Shown: positions 36,067 to 45,134 of the stretch, piece by piece | Numbering within the stretch: the stretch's first letter is position 1 | Layout of the letters: each line of letters starts with the position of its first letter | NCBI RefSeq assembly: GCF_026191725.2 | Contig: NZ_CP120863.1 | Coordinates: 476,001 to 540,000 of the forward strand | Direction of reading: 5' to 3' | Length of the DNA: 64,000 bases | Origin: Roseibium porphyridii | GTDB taxonomy: Bacteria > Pseudomonadota > Alphaproteobacteria > Rhizobiales > Stappiaceae | Position numbers and translations under genes: made by a program | Notes under the pieces: generated by a model | The model's database searches: none | The model's input: only the letters and a program-made list of their open reading frames with translations | Told to the model about the DNA's origin: nothing

Positions 36067-36470
36067 TTTCCCAGTCCTTCCGTCAATTCCTCAAGTTCCT
36101 TGGTCCGTTGCTCGGTCAACTGCGCGCGACAGCCATAGACCAGCATTGGCTCCATTGTTCCGCCTCTTGCCTGAAACCCATAGGCGTCACACGCCTTGTC
36201 TCGGTATGGAATCCAGGCACGTTGGGCCTCGCGAAGGGTTTCTGCCGCCCCCCGCTGATCTTCGGGCAGAAACTCATCTGTTTCGCGCATTTTCGCCATC
36301 GCTGCTTTATAGGCGGCGTTCAGTTCCTCATCTGCCTGTTGCCAATCAAGATTGGCGCAAGTGGTCATTTCCAGTTGAGTCATGGCATTGCTGCAGTCGA
36401 CCTTTTCTTCTGCCAGCGCTGGCGAGACAAGCACCGCCGCCAGTATCAATCCCCATAACACCCCAAACAT
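36063..36470 (-). CDS. LprI-like (DUF1311) secreted protein, first copy
   Basis: A 135-residue signal-peptide protein (LWGLILAAVLVSPALAEE) with the DUF1311 pattern: VDCSNAMTQLEMTTCANLDWQQADEELNAAYKAAMAKMRE, LREAQRAWIPYRDKACDAYGFQARGG and VYGCRAQLTEQRTKELEEL, with four cysteines matching its neighbour. The two copies share spacing and sequence, so they look like a tandem duplication. It starts 15 bases after ureB. In some rhizobial urease operons an ORF occupies this place; function there is not known to me. Confidence 0.8.
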   Translation of the reverse strand: MFGVLWGLILAAVLVSPALAEEKVDCSNAMTQLEMTTCANLDWQQADEELNAAYKAAMAKMRETDEFLPEDQRGAAETLREAQRAWIPYRDKACDAYGFQARGGTMEPMLVYGCRAQLTEQRTKELEELTEGLGN

Positions 36471-36485
36471 GCATGTCTCCCGGCG

Positions 36486-36791
36486 TTAAAGCTCGCCCAT
36501 GACCTTCTGATTGAAGCCGTAGACGGTTCTCGCGCCGCGGTAAGCGACCAGCGTGACCGTTCTGGTCTGGCCCGGCTCAAAGCGCACAGCAGTGCCGGCC
36601 GGAATATCAAGGCGCATGCCGCGTGCCTTTTCACGGTCGAATGAAAGGCCTTCATTTGTTTCATAAAAATGATAGTGGCTGCCAACCTGAACAGGCCGGT
36701 CGCCGGTATTGGAAACTTCCAGTGTCGCCGTCTCCAGACCGGCATTGAGTTCTATCTCGCCTTCGGCGGGAAAAAGTTCTCCGGGGATCAT
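36486..36791 (-). CDS. ureB: Urease beta subunit
   Basis: A 101-residue urease beta chain: [18 protein letters not shown] start, [57 protein letters not shown] core, typical of separate beta subunits in proteobacteria. It is followed by two LprI-like genes instead of directly by ureC, and starts 20 bases after ureA. Confidence 0.97.
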   Translation of the reverse strand: MIPGELFPAEGEIELNAGLETATLEVSNTGDRPVQVGSHYHFYETNEGLSFDREKARGMRLDIPAGTAVRFEPGQTRTVTLVAYRGARTVYGFNQKVMGEL

Positions 36792-36811
36792 GTCTTTGTC
36801 CTCAAATCGGG

Positions 36812-37114
36812 TCAGCGGATGGGTTCGTGAACGGTGACAAGCTTCGTACCGTCGGGAAATGTGGCTTCCACCTGCACATCATGGATCATCTCGGCGACGC
36901 CATCCATGACCTGCTCGCGCGTTAAGACCGTGGCTCCCGCCGCCATCAGGTCAGCCACAGAGCGGCCATCTCGGGCGCCTTCAACGACGAAGTCGGTGAT
37001 CAGTGCAATCGCTTCCGGGTGATTCAGCTTCACGCCACGCTCCAGACGGCGGCGCGCGACCATGGCTGCCATTGAGATCAGCAACTTGTCTTTTTCGCGG
37101 GGCGTCAGGTTCAT
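36812..37114 (-). CDS. ureA: Urease gamma subunit
   Basis: A 100-residue urease gamma chain with the full family sequence: [90 protein letters not shown]. It assembles with UreB and UreC into the trimeric enzyme. Starts 18 bases after ureD's stop. Confidence 0.98.
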   Translation of the reverse strand: MNLTPREKDKLLISMAAMVARRRLERGVKLNHPEAIALITDFVVEGARDGRSVADLMAAGATVLTREQVMDGVAEMIHDVQVEATFPDGTKLVTVHEPIR

Positions 37115-37132
37115 GAAGAAGGCTCCTTATTG

Positions 37133-37987
37133 TCAACAATGCCAAACCCGCGGCAAAGGTGCCGAGCGGTATCCGGTTAAAAAACTCACTAAGGCGGTGC
37201 GCAGATCCTGTCCGCTCACCGCCGTCAATCGTGCGACCAATTGGCCGTTCCAAGCGCTGGCTGCTGCCCGGACACGGTCAGAAGGCAAAGCTCCAATCAA
37301 GGACCTTGCAAGGTTCAGATGATCTTCTGCCTGTGGTGAGCAGTCCAAAAGAGTTGCAACGCACAGATTTCCAGATGTTGTTGCCGGTCCGGCCAAGAAT
37401 ACTTCCGGGTCTCCCTCCAGGCGCACGTCATCGGCGAAAACCAGCCTGCCGCTCCGCCGAATACGCCAGCTGTCCCTGAAGAACACGGATCTGACTTTCT
37501 CACCCATTGCCTTGCGCCCGAGTATGACCGATTCCAACATGAGCAAACCGGCATCTTCCGCCAGATCAGCTTCGATCGTGCGGCTAAGGTTTGACGCGTC
37601 AAAGAGGATCGTTTCCTGCGGCAGCCATTCGAGTTTTGCACCTGCGCCGACTTGGAACTTTGCGGTCACTTTTGCTGGACCCGTCTGGCTTCGGTAGGCG
37701 CGTTCGGCTGCCTGGCTGGTCACAATCGCGTGTGCGCCTACTGCAAGATGGAATTCAAGAGACAGCCGATCGCCTCCTGTCAGACCACCGGCGGTGTTGA
37801 TGAGGACGGCTGTTGTCGGTTCATCGTAAACCTTTGGCAATCGGATCTTCGCCGCGCCACTTTGATAAAGGTTGGCGAGACGGGTCGAGCCCTCAGACAA
37901 GCGGAAACCGGCGCGTGCGTGACCATTCACGCGTTGCAATTCGCGCGCGGACGCAGTCGATTGTGATGCTACGCCAGCATCATACAT
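37133..37987 (-). CDS. ureD: Urease accessory protein UreD
   Basis: First gene of the urease operon, the scaffold that binds apo-urease and recruits UreF/UreG. About 284 residues from ATG 37987, the usual length; GGAGG lies upstream, slightly far. A TTG at 38080 would add 31 basic residues and is less likely. Family blocks are RLANLYQSGAAKIRLPKV, AVLINTAGGLTGGDRLSLEF, VTSQAAERAYRS, and LEWLPQETILFDAS. Confidence 0.93.
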   Translation of the reverse strand: MYDAGVASQSTASARELQRVNGHARAGFRLSEGSTRLANLYQSGAAKIRLPKVYDEPTTAVLINTAGGLTGGDRLSLEFHLAVGAHAIVTSQAAERAYRSQTGPAKVTAKFQVGAGAKLEWLPQETILFDASNLSRTIEADLAEDAGLLMLESVILGRKAMGEKVRSVFFRDSWRIRRSGRLVFADDVRLEGDPEVFLAGPATTSGNLCVATLLDCSPQAEDHLNLARSLIGALPSDRVRAAASAWNGQLVARLTAVSGQDLRTALVSFLTGYRSAPLPRVWHC

Positions 37988-38307
37988 GAAGTTGCGTGCC
38001 TCCCCGGAATCCCGGTTTTTTTGTTGTTTGACGTCTGATCGCCACCTTGTTCCCAGCTTCTTCCGGGATGCAATAGGCAAGATGCCCTTGGTAATCTTAG
38101 CAAGAGCCGGGCCAAAGTTGTTGGGCTCTTGCCGTGATGTTCTGCAAGGGACAATCGCCCAATCGTTTCAAAGGTTAGGGCGATTTTACCAGTTACGATG
38201 CCTAAAAAAACGGCAATTGATAAAAGTTTTGGCGCGGGACGGTTGCACGGAAGGGGTTGCCCTTAGGGACATGTTCCGGTTTTTTAGAGTTCAACAGTCG
38301 TTAGGCT
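37988..38307. other. Divergent intergenic region ureD-dacF
   Basis: About 320 bases between the urease operon and the carboxypeptidase gene. A perfect 9-base inverted repeat GCAAGAGCC (38100-38108) and GGCTCTTGC (38124-38132) around a 15-base loop lies about 110 bases upstream of ureD. Promoters for both directions are expected here but I cannot place them surely. Confidence 0.5.
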
Positions 38308-39762
38308 ATGCACCTTAGACTGAGATTGCAGTTTGTGCGTTTCCCTGTTTTACAGGATGACATGCGAGGGATCCCCGTGATTGCAAGCCTGGCCGGCCGC
38401 CTGACATCCGCGGTTGTAATGTTTGCCGTATTGTTTTTTTGCCTGGTTCCTGATGAGGCCAGGGCCGATATCGGTGCGTTCATTCTCGTCGACGCAAAAT
38501 CGGGTGCGGTGATCGACCAGAAAAACGCAACGCGCAAGTGGTACCCTGCGTCCTTGACGAAAATGATGACGGCGTATGTCACCTTCAAAGCGATCCGTGA
38601 AGGCCGTGCGACCCTGAACTCCGCCGTGGTTCAATCGAAAAATTCCATATCTGAGCCACCCAGCAAGATGGGTTTCAAGGTCGGAACGCGTTTCACAGTC
38701 GATACAGCGCTCAAGATCATTCTTATCAAGTCGGCAAACGATGTTGCCGTGGCGCTGGGCGAGGCAATCTCGGGTTCCGAAGCAGCCTTCATTGCGGCCA
38801 TGAATGCTGAAGCCAGGCGCTTGGGCATGACGAACACCCGTTTCACCAATCCTCACGGTTTGCCGGATAACGGTCAGGTGACGACTGCGCGAGACATGGC
38901 GATCCTGGCAATGGCGCTTCGAAGGGACTTCCCGGAATCACGGGATTTCTACAAATATCCCGGAATTCGTTTTGGCAAAAAGACGCTTCGCTCGGCAAAT
39001 CGGGAGTTCCTGCTGCGTGTTCCCGGAGCAAACGGCATGAAGACGGGATACATCTGCAATTCGGGTTACAATGTTGCAGCAAGCGTCTCCCGCAAGGGCC
39101 GGACATTGATTGCGATTATTCTTGGGGCTGGTTCAGGTCTTGAGCGAACAGCATTCGCCCGGCAGCTTTTTGACAATGGGTTTCGCAAGCGCGGTGGCCA
39201 GAATGTCAGCACCCTAACGGGGTCATCCGGAAACCCACCTGCAAACGGGTACTGCCGGCGAAACAAAAGCCCGGGACCGAACGGGTACATGGCCCGTTTC
39301 GATATGCAGAACGAGAAACGGGGTGGTTTTCTTTTCTTCAAGGCCGACAAGACCAAAGAAAAGAACGCCGATGCCAGTGGCTATACCAAATCAAATGGCA
39401 AGCCTGACTGGGCGAAGATACTTGACCGGACGCTCGGTCCACGACGTCTTGCTTACAAACCCTTGCAGGTAAGCCTTGGCAATCCGAGTGGGCGGCCAGC
39501 AGCCGGCGCATCAACTTCAGCGCTTGAGGTCCTGGCGCCTGCTGAGAACATTCCGCTGCCCGTTGCCAATCCGATGCGCCGTGCCGAGATGCAAATCCGT
39601 GCCAAACTTCAGCAGACTGCCGAGGCAAGTGCCGTGGGTGCAATTCCGCAAACAGAGCAAGTCGCTGGCGGAGATTCCTCTCCGGCCGCACCCGGGTCAA
39701 TCTTCCGCAAAGGCCTCGATTTTTCCGTTCCGGTACCGACTCCCAGCCCTCGCAGACAATAA
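38308..39762 (+). CDS. D-alanyl-D-alanine carboxypeptidase (S11 family)
   Basis: A penicillin-binding carboxypeptidase that trims peptidoglycan stem peptides. SxxK motif in ASLTKMMTAYVTF, SxN in KSANDVAVALGE, KTG in GMKTGYICNSGYN, all in order. A signal peptide is evident (AVVMFAVLFFCLVPDEARA); an internal ATG at 38362 would give it a more usual N-terminus, and I cannot decide. The C-terminal about 180 residues are a low-complexity Pro/Ala/Ser-rich extension without an SPOR domain that I can see. Typical DacF/DacC-type of alphaproteobacteria. Confidence 0.93.
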   Translation: MHLRLRLQFVRFPVLQDDMRGIPVIASLAGRLTSAVVMFAVLFFCLVPDEARADIGAFILVDAKSGAVIDQKNATRKWYPASLTKMMTAYVTFKAIREGRATLNSAVVQSKNSISEPPSKMGFKVGTRFTVDTALKIILIKSANDVAVALGEAISGSEAAFIAAMNAEARRLGMTNTRFTNPHGLPDNGQVTTARDMAILAMALRRDFPESRDFYKYPGIRFGKKTLRSANREFLLRVPGANGMKTGYICNSGYNVAASVSRKGRTLIAIILGAGSGLERTAFARQLFDNGFRKRGGQNVSTLTGSSGNPPANGYCRRNKSPGPNGYMARFDMQNEKRGGFLFFKADKTKEKNADASGYTKSNGKPDWAKILDRTLGPRRLAYKPLQVSLGNPSGRPAAGASTSALEVLAPAENIPLPVANPMRRAEMQIRAKLQQTAEASAVGAIPQTEQVAGGDSSPAAPGSIFRKGLDFSVPVPTPSPRRQ

Positions 39763-39953
39763 CAGATCGGTAGATAGCTGAGCTAAGCCTTTGTAAGGAT
39801 GCGCAGAAAAGTCGGTTAACCCTTTATTTACGCTACTCCTTAACAGTGTAGTAAGCATTCTCTTGGGTGGGCACTTGCCCGCCTGAGTGAGGCAATGACA
39901 CGTCAGGTCATCCGGGCATAGAACATGCCGAAACTAAAGAAGCGAGTGATCGC

Positions 39954-40253
39954 ATGATGATTGAACCGAGATCCACTGCCACAATCAAGGCGCTCGCCAG
40001 CCTCGCTGAACTTTCCGCCAACCAGTTGGAAGAAGGGGTTTCGGTTGAGGAAGTCATCGCAACATTGCGGAAGGCCGCGGAAGCGGTGCGTATTGTTGTC
40101 GATGCAGATGAGCAAGATCAGGCAGACTTTGACAATGAGGATCTCGCTCAGGATCTGACTCCAATGGATCTTTCAGCCGGCGAGAATGGCGTGGACGCGG
40201 ACAAAGAAGCTGAAACGGCTGAAGCCGAAGAGCCCGTCCTGAACGCCGGGTAA
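39954..40253 (+). CDS. Small acidic hypothetical protein
   Basis: A 99-residue, strongly acidic protein. N-terminal half is a likely helix pair (ATIKALASLAELSANQLEEGVSVEEVIATLRKAAEAV); the C-terminal half is almost all Asp, Glu and Ala (DADEQDQADFDNEDLAQD, ADKEAETAEAEEPVL). No signal or membrane segment. Two adjacent ATGs can serve. It is probably a real small gene because of its good codon pattern, but function is unknown. Stands alone between the carboxypeptidase and the COG0523 GTPase. Confidence 0.6.
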   Translation: MMIEPRSTATIKALASLAELSANQLEEGVSVEEVIATLRKAAEAVRIVVDADEQDQADFDNEDLAQDLTPMDLSAGENGVDADKEAETAEAEEPVLNAG

Positions 40254-40372
40254 CTCTCGCCGAGTGTCGGCAAACATCCAAACACCTTTGACCTACTCCT
40301 GAAAAGAATGCTAGCGGTGCCGCATGAATTGCACCCTGCCCGGCAGTTCTACGATCAGGAGACTTCGACCTC

Positions 40373-41629
40373 ATGACTTCTGCCAAAGAAGCAACGGACC
40401 AGCCTGCGCAAAAGGGGCCCAAGCCCCCTATCCCGCTTTCCGTCCTGACCGGCTTCCTCGGTTCGGGAAAGACCACTTTGCTGAACCAGATTCTAAATGA
40501 CCCGGCCATGGCCGACACAGCGGTTATCATCAATGAATTTGGCGAGATCGGTCTTGACCATCTGTTTGTTGACCAGGCTGGAGAGGGAATTATCGAACTT
40601 TCGTCCGGTTGCCTTTGCTGCACGATCCGAGGCGATCTGGTTTCAACTCTGGAAAACCTGTTGCGCCATCTCGACAATGGCCGTACGGAGCGCTTGAGGC
40701 GGGTGGTAATCGAGACCACTGGTCTTGCCGACCCAGCGCCGATCCTGCACACCGTGATGCTTCATCCCTATCTGGTCATGCGCTATCGGCTGGACAGTGT
40801 TATCACGCTCATCGACGCTGTGAACGGCTTGTCGACCCTTGAAAACCACGAAGAAGCCCGCAAACAGGCTGCGGTTGCGGACCGCCTGGTCTTTACGAAG
40901 AAAGATCTGATCGAATCGGAAGCGGAACAAGCGGAATTCGAACAGCTTTTGCGGCAAATCGAAACGCTGAACCCCGGTGCAAAGCGACTGGATGCGCAGT
41001 CTGGTGAGGCGACGCCGACCACCTTGTTCAATGCTGGCCTTTACGATCCTGACAGCAAGATACCGGATGTGGCGGCCTGGCTGAATGCAGAGGCTTATGA
41101 AGGCTCCGGGCATGACCACGATCATCACGATCACGCGCATCATCATGGCCACAGCCATGGACATAGTCACAACCACGGTCATAGTCATAGTCATGGTGAA
41201 GGTCATGGCCACGACCACGACCATCCGCATGACGTAAATCGGCACAGCGAATCCATCCGCGCATTTACTTTGGCTACCGACAGGCCTGTGCCGGCTTCTG
41301 CTCTCGAAATGTTCTTGGATTTGCTGCGCTCTGCACATGGGCCGAAGCTCCTGCGGGTTAAGGGCATTGTGCAACTGGCGGAAGATCCCGGGCGGCCGGT
41401 TGTCATCCATGGCGTTCAGCATGTCTTTCACCCGCCCGCCACGCTTGAGGCCTGGCCGGATGAAGACCATAGAACTCGGATGGTCTTTATCACCAAGGAT
41501 CTGCCTGAAGGTTTCGTACGCAAGATGTTTGAAGCGTTTTCTGGTGCTTTGCTTCCGGATACCCCGGATCACCAGGCTTTGAGCGAAAACCCGCTTGCGG
41601 TATCGGGTTTCACAAGCCCTGTCCGGTGA
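40373..41629 (+). CDS. COG0523/CobW-family metal GTPase with His-rich loop
   Basis: A 418-residue GTPase of the CobW family. P-loop GFLGSGKTT near residue 24, the metal-binding CxCC motif in SSGCLCCTIRGDL, ETTGLADPAPI switch region, TKKDL guanine motif. Residues about 245-290 are an extreme His-rich loop with more than 20 histidines in 45 residues. The C-terminal CobW_C domain (ALEMFLDLLRSAHGPKLLRVKGIVQLAED) follows. Such proteins act as metal chaperones, often for zinc (YjiA/ZNG1-type) or cobalt; the metal here cannot be named from sequence alone. No cobalamin biosynthesis genes surround it. Confidence 0.88.
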   Translation: MTSAKEATDQPAQKGPKPPIPLSVLTGFLGSGKTTLLNQILNDPAMADTAVIINEFGEIGLDHLFVDQAGEGIIELSSGCLCCTIRGDLVSTLENLLRHLDNGRTERLRRVVIETTGLADPAPILHTVMLHPYLVMRYRLDSVITLIDAVNGLSTLENHEEARKQAAVADRLVFTKKDLIESEAEQAEFEQLLRQIETLNPGAKRLDAQSGEATPTTLFNAGLYDPDSKIPDVAAWLNAEAYEGSGHDHDHHDHAHHHGHSHGHSHNHGHSHSHGEGHGHDHDHPHDVNRHSESIRAFTLATDRPVPASALEMFLDLLRSAHGPKLLRVKGIVQLAEDPGRPVVIHGVQHVFHPPATLEAWPDEDHRTRMVFITKDLPEGFVRKMFEAFSGALLPDTPDHQALSENPLAVSGFTSPVR

Positions 41630-41680
41630 TTAGTGCGGCGAAGGCGTCTGCGTCGCATCGCAAATTGTTGCCGAAATCGA

Positions 41681-42547
41681 TCAATCTTTCTTTCGGAGCC
41701 GGATCAGACCTTCCTGTGCCGTTGAAGCGATCAAGACCCCCTCTTTCGTGTAGAGCGAACCGCGGTTCATGCCACGCGAGCCTGATGAAGACGTGCTGTC
41801 GGTGGCATAGAGCAGCCAGTCATCCGCGCGGAATGGACGATGGAACCACATGGCGTGATCAAGGCTCGCCGCCTGAATCTTTGGGCTGAAGACCGACGTA
41901 CCGTGTGGAAAGAGGGATGTGTCCAACAGGGTCATGTCAGATGCGTATGCAAGAACGCACTGATGAATGCGCTCGTCATCCGGCAGCTGTCCGGTGGCCC
42001 GCACCCAGACATATTGTTTGGGCGGCAGCGGTTTCTTGCTGAAATAGTGGGTCATGTCGACCGGGCGCATCTCGATCGGTCGCTCCCGTTCCCAATACCG
42101 ACGGATGTTTTCAGGCGCCAGTGACAGGAACTTTTCCTTAAGTTCCTGCTCGCTCGGCAAGGCGTCCGGTGTTGGCACGTCCGGCATGTCGCTTTGGTGA
42201 TCCAATCCCTCCTCGCGCACCTGAAAGGAAGCTGCCATTGAAAAGATCGCTTCGCCATGCTGAATGGCGACCACACGCCGTGTGGTGAAACTACCGCCGT
42301 CTCGAATTCTGTCGACTTCGTAAATTATGGGGACTTCCGGGTCACCAGGACGCAGAAAATATCCATGCAGGGAATGAACATGCCGGTCTTCAACAACAGT
42401 TCTCGACGCGGCGACCAAGGCCTGGCCGATGACCTGACCGCCAAAAACCCGTTGCCAGCCAACCTGGGGACTGCGACCACGGAACAGATTGCGTTCGAGC
42501 GGTTCTAGGTCGAGTATTTGCAAAAGGTTGTCAATGGCCGTGTTCAT
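41681..42547 (-). CDS. tesB: Acyl-CoA thioesterase II
   Basis: A 288-residue double-hotdog thioesterase hydrolysing acyl-CoA to fatty acid and CoA. Pattern: RSPQVGWQRVFGGQVIGQALVAASRTV, DGGSFTTRRVVAIQHGEAIFSMAASF, VLAYASDMTLLDTSLFPHG, ASLDHAMWFHRPFRADDWLLYATDSTSSSGSRGMNRG. The catalytic Asp/Thr/Gln set appears present. I use ATG at 42547; longer frames reach into the upstream divergent gene. It is convergent with the COG0523 gene and divergent from the UbiH-type gene. Confidence 0.93.
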   Translation of the reverse strand: MNTAIDNLLQILDLEPLERNLFRGRSPQVGWQRVFGGQVIGQALVAASRTVVEDRHVHSLHGYFLRPGDPEVPIIYEVDRIRDGGSFTTRRVVAIQHGEAIFSMAASFQVREEGLDHQSDMPDVPTPDALPSEQELKEKFLSLAPENIRRYWERERPIEMRPVDMTHYFSKKPLPPKQYVWVRATGQLPDDERIHQCVLAYASDMTLLDTSLFPHGTSVFSPKIQAASLDHAMWFHRPFRADDWLLYATDSTSSSGSRGMNRGSLYTKEGVLIASTAQEGLIRLRKKD

Positions 42548-42685
42548 CGGCGCGATCCTTGTTACATAATGTGCCGAAAAGGTGGGCCTGAAAGTGGCCT
42601 CGGCGAGTTTTCGGGCCCAGTCTTGGACGGGGCCTGACGTTAAAGTCAAGATGTCCTTAGGGAAACCGGGGCGGGGAGTAATTGA

Positions 42686-43924
42686 ATGGCGAAACGTAAA
42701 AGCGCTGCCGATATGTTCGATGTTGTTATTGCGGGCGGCGGGTATGTCGGCCTGTCCCTGGCCGTTGCGCTCAAGCAAGGCGACGAAAGCATCAGTTGCG
42801 CCATTGTTGATCCCAAACCCATGGATCAGCTGCACAATGACCCACGTGCCTCGGCAATAGCTGCTGCTGCGTCCCGAATGCTGACGCAGCTCGGTGTTTG
42901 GCCTAAAATCGAAGCCGAATCGCAACCAATCAACGAAATGATCGTCACAGACAGCAAGTTACGCGATGCTGTGCGACCCGTCTTTCTGACCTTCGACGGC
43001 GAAGCGACAGAAGGCGAACCCTTTGCTCACATGATGCCCAACGGCGTGATGATGCCCGCGCTCTACAAGGCTGCTAAAAAACTCGGTGTGAAATTCTTTG
43101 CGCCAGGAACAGCAGACACTTTCCGGACACATCCGGATCAGGTTGAACTTGAGCTGGCGGACGGCACGGTTTTGAAAAGCCGGCTTCTCGTTGCCGCCGA
43201 TGGCGTTCGCTCCAAGCTTCGCGACCTTGCAGGTATCCGAACGGTCAACTGGGATTACGGGCAATCGGGTATTGTCACGACCGTAAAGCATGAGCGACCT
43301 CACAACGGCCGGGCTGAAGAACACTTTCTTCCCGCTGGCCCCTTCGCCATCCTTCCGCTTCCCGGGAACAGATCATCGCTTGTCTGGACCGAAAAAACTT
43401 CTGATGCCGACAGACTTGTGCGATCTGATGAGTTTACCTTCGAACTCGAACTTGAGCGCCGTTTCGGACATCACCTTGGCACGCTCGAGGTTGATGGCCC
43501 GCGGCGCGCCTATCCACTTGGACTGAAACTGGCCCGCGACTTCGTCAATCCGCGATTTGCGCTGATTGGGGACGCCGCACATGGCATACACCCGATCGCG
43601 GGACAAGGTCTGAACCTTGGGTTCAAGGATGTTGCCGCGCTCGCGGAAGTGGTTGTCGATGCGCGCCGTCTTGGGCAGGATCCCGGGGGGCTCGATATTC
43701 TTGAGCGTTATCAGCGCTGGCGCCGTTTCGACACATTTCAGATGGGCGTCGTGACCGACGTGCTTAACCGGCTGTTTTCGAACGATAATGACGTCCTGCG
43801 GGCGTTCCGGGATTTCGGACTCGGCCTTGTGGATCGCATGCCGGGCATCAAGACACAGTTTATCAAGGAAGCTGCCGGGTTTGCGGGACCCGTTCCCAAA
43901 TTGCTTTCCGGGGAGCCAATCTGA
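42686..43924 (+). CDS. UbiH/VisC-family FAD-dependent monooxygenase
   Basis: A 412-residue flavoprotein hydroxylase, probably one of the ubiquinone ring hydroxylases. Rossmann motif VIAGGGYVGLSLA at residue 14, the middle DG motif LLVAADGVRSKLRDLAG, and the GDAAHGIHPIAGQGLNLGFKDVAAL motif near residue 300 are diagnostic. Alphaproteobacteria often have several such enzymes (UbiL/UbiM types), so I leave the exact position of hydroxylation open. RBS GGGGAG is good. Confidence 0.85.
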   Translation: MAKRKSAADMFDVVIAGGGYVGLSLAVALKQGDESISCAIVDPKPMDQLHNDPRASAIAAAASRMLTQLGVWPKIEAESQPINEMIVTDSKLRDAVRPVFLTFDGEATEGEPFAHMMPNGVMMPALYKAAKKLGVKFFAPGTADTFRTHPDQVELELADGTVLKSRLLVAADGVRSKLRDLAGIRTVNWDYGQSGIVTTVKHERPHNGRAEEHFLPAGPFAILPLPGNRSSLVWTEKTSDADRLVRSDEFTFELELERRFGHHLGTLEVDGPRRAYPLGLKLARDFVNPRFALIGDAAHGIHPIAGQGLNLGFKDVAALAEVVVDARRLGQDPGGLDILERYQRWRRFDTFQMGVVTDVLNRLFSNDNDVLRAFRDFGLGLVDRMPGIKTQFIKEAAGFAGPVPKLLSGEPI

Positions 43925-43971
43925 TAGGACATTGCCAGGTAAGGTCTGCTGGGCGCCGGATTTTTATTTGA

Positions 43972-44844
43972 ATGATTGACTATCCAGAGAGTTTCCCGAG
44001 GCATCGGTCGATCCTAATAACCGGATGCTCTTCCGGTATCGGCGCTGTGTCGGCCCATATTCTGCGTGGGCGGAACTGGCGCGTCTTTGCTACAGCTCGG
44101 CGTCAGGAGGATGTCGACCGGTTGGCCGAAGAAGGGTTTGAAGCCCTGCAGCTAGATTACGAAGACCCCAACAGCATCGAGACGGCAGCCAACAGCGTTC
44201 TTCAACTGACTGACCATAAACTGGATGCCGTATTCAACAACGGTGCCTACGCTGTGCCCGGCGCACTTGAGGATATCCCGACGGAGGCGATGAGAGCGCT
44301 GTTCGAGGCCAATTTCATAGGTTGGCACGATCTGACACGGCGTTTGATTCCTGCGATGCGCGCAAATAGTGGCGGGCGTATCGTGCAGTGTTCTTCGGTG
44401 CTTGGTTTCGTTGCCTTGAAGTATCGCGGCGCTTATACGGCGAGCAAATTTGCCTTGGAAGCCTATACAGACACGTTGCGGCAGGAACTAAAGGGAACGG
44501 GTATTCATGTGAGCCTGATAGAGCCGGGCCCAATCGGCACTAGATTTACGGAAAATGCCCTTGAAAATTTCGATCGTTGGATCGGAGAAACTGGTCTCAA
44601 GGCCTCTGTACATCGTAAGACCTACGAGAAACGCCGGGTACGTATGGAAGCAGGTGAGCCGGGACCCTTCAAACTGCCGCCTGAGGCGGTGGTGAAGAAA
44701 CTTATTCATGCGGTAGAGGCCAACCGGCCCAAAGCGCGGTATCATGTCACGGTACCGACAAAAGTTATGGCAGCGGCAAAACGTGTTTTGCCCACAAGTC
44801 TGCTGGACCGGTTCTGCATTCGGGCTGCTGATAGTGAAGAATAG
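43972..44844 (+). CDS. SDR family oxidoreductase
   Basis: A 290-residue classical short-chain dehydrogenase. NAD(P) motif ITGCSSGIGAVSA at residues 15-24, basic residues at ATARRQEDV suggesting NADP, NNGAYAVPGALED, the catalytic Ser in VQCSSVLGF and YxxxK in YTASKFALEAYTD. The C-terminal extension of about 70 residues (RKTYEKRRVRMEAG... VTVPTKVMAAAKRVLP) resembles SDRs of the hydroxysteroid/retinol type. Substrate unknown. Follows the UbiH-type gene by 47 bases, probably co-transcribed. Confidence 0.9.
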   Translation: MIDYPESFPRHRSILITGCSSGIGAVSAHILRGRNWRVFATARRQEDVDRLAEEGFEALQLDYEDPNSIETAANSVLQLTDHKLDAVFNNGAYAVPGALEDIPTEAMRALFEANFIGWHDLTRRLIPAMRANSGGRIVQCSSVLGFVALKYRGAYTASKFALEAYTDTLRQELKGTGIHVSLIEPGPIGTRFTENALENFDRWIGETGLKASVHRKTYEKRRVRMEAGEPGPFKLPPEAVVKKLIHAVEANRPKARYHVTVPTKVMAAAKRVLPTSLLDRFCIRAADSEE

Positions 44845-44900
44845 TGCGCGACATGGGATCCGGAGTTGCCGGGTCATCGCGCTGAAAGAGGACTAACAAG

Positions 44901-45098
44901 ATGGCTGGTGTCATTAATGCACTCATTCCCGTTGGCATGGCGGCCGTAGCCCTGGTTCTGTTTGCCGGTCTTTGGAACATGTTTCGAAACGGTCCTGGTA
45001 ACCGTTCGCAGATGCTGATGCGCTGGCGTGTCGGTTTGCAGTTTCTGGTGATTGTCCTGGTGATGGGTGGGCTCTATTTCTTCGGGTCCGGTCGCTAG
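44901..45098 (+). CDS. Twin transmembrane (HIG1-like) small protein
   Basis: A 65-residue protein with two hydrophobic helices (VINALIPVGMAAVALVLFAGLWNMF and VGLQFLVIVLVMGGLYFF) joined by a short basic loop NGPGNRSQMLMRWR, matching the alphaproteobacterial twin-TM family whose pattern resembles HIG1 domains. HIG1 proteins of eukaryotes assist cytochrome oxidase assembly; the bacterial role is not established. It sits between the SDR gene and the PduO-type gene, 36 bases before the latter. Confidence 0.8.
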   Translation: MAGVINALIPVGMAAVALVLFAGLWNMFRNGPGNRSQMLMRWRVGLQFLVIVLVMGGLYFFGSGR

Positions 45099-45134
45099 AA
45101 ACGACTGCAGGAGCAACATCCAAGGGCATTCAAA

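Noticed and set aside
40643..41572. 309-codon minus-strand frame opposite the COG0523 gene
   Set aside because: Its Val/Met-rich stretch is simply the complement of the His-rich loop codons.
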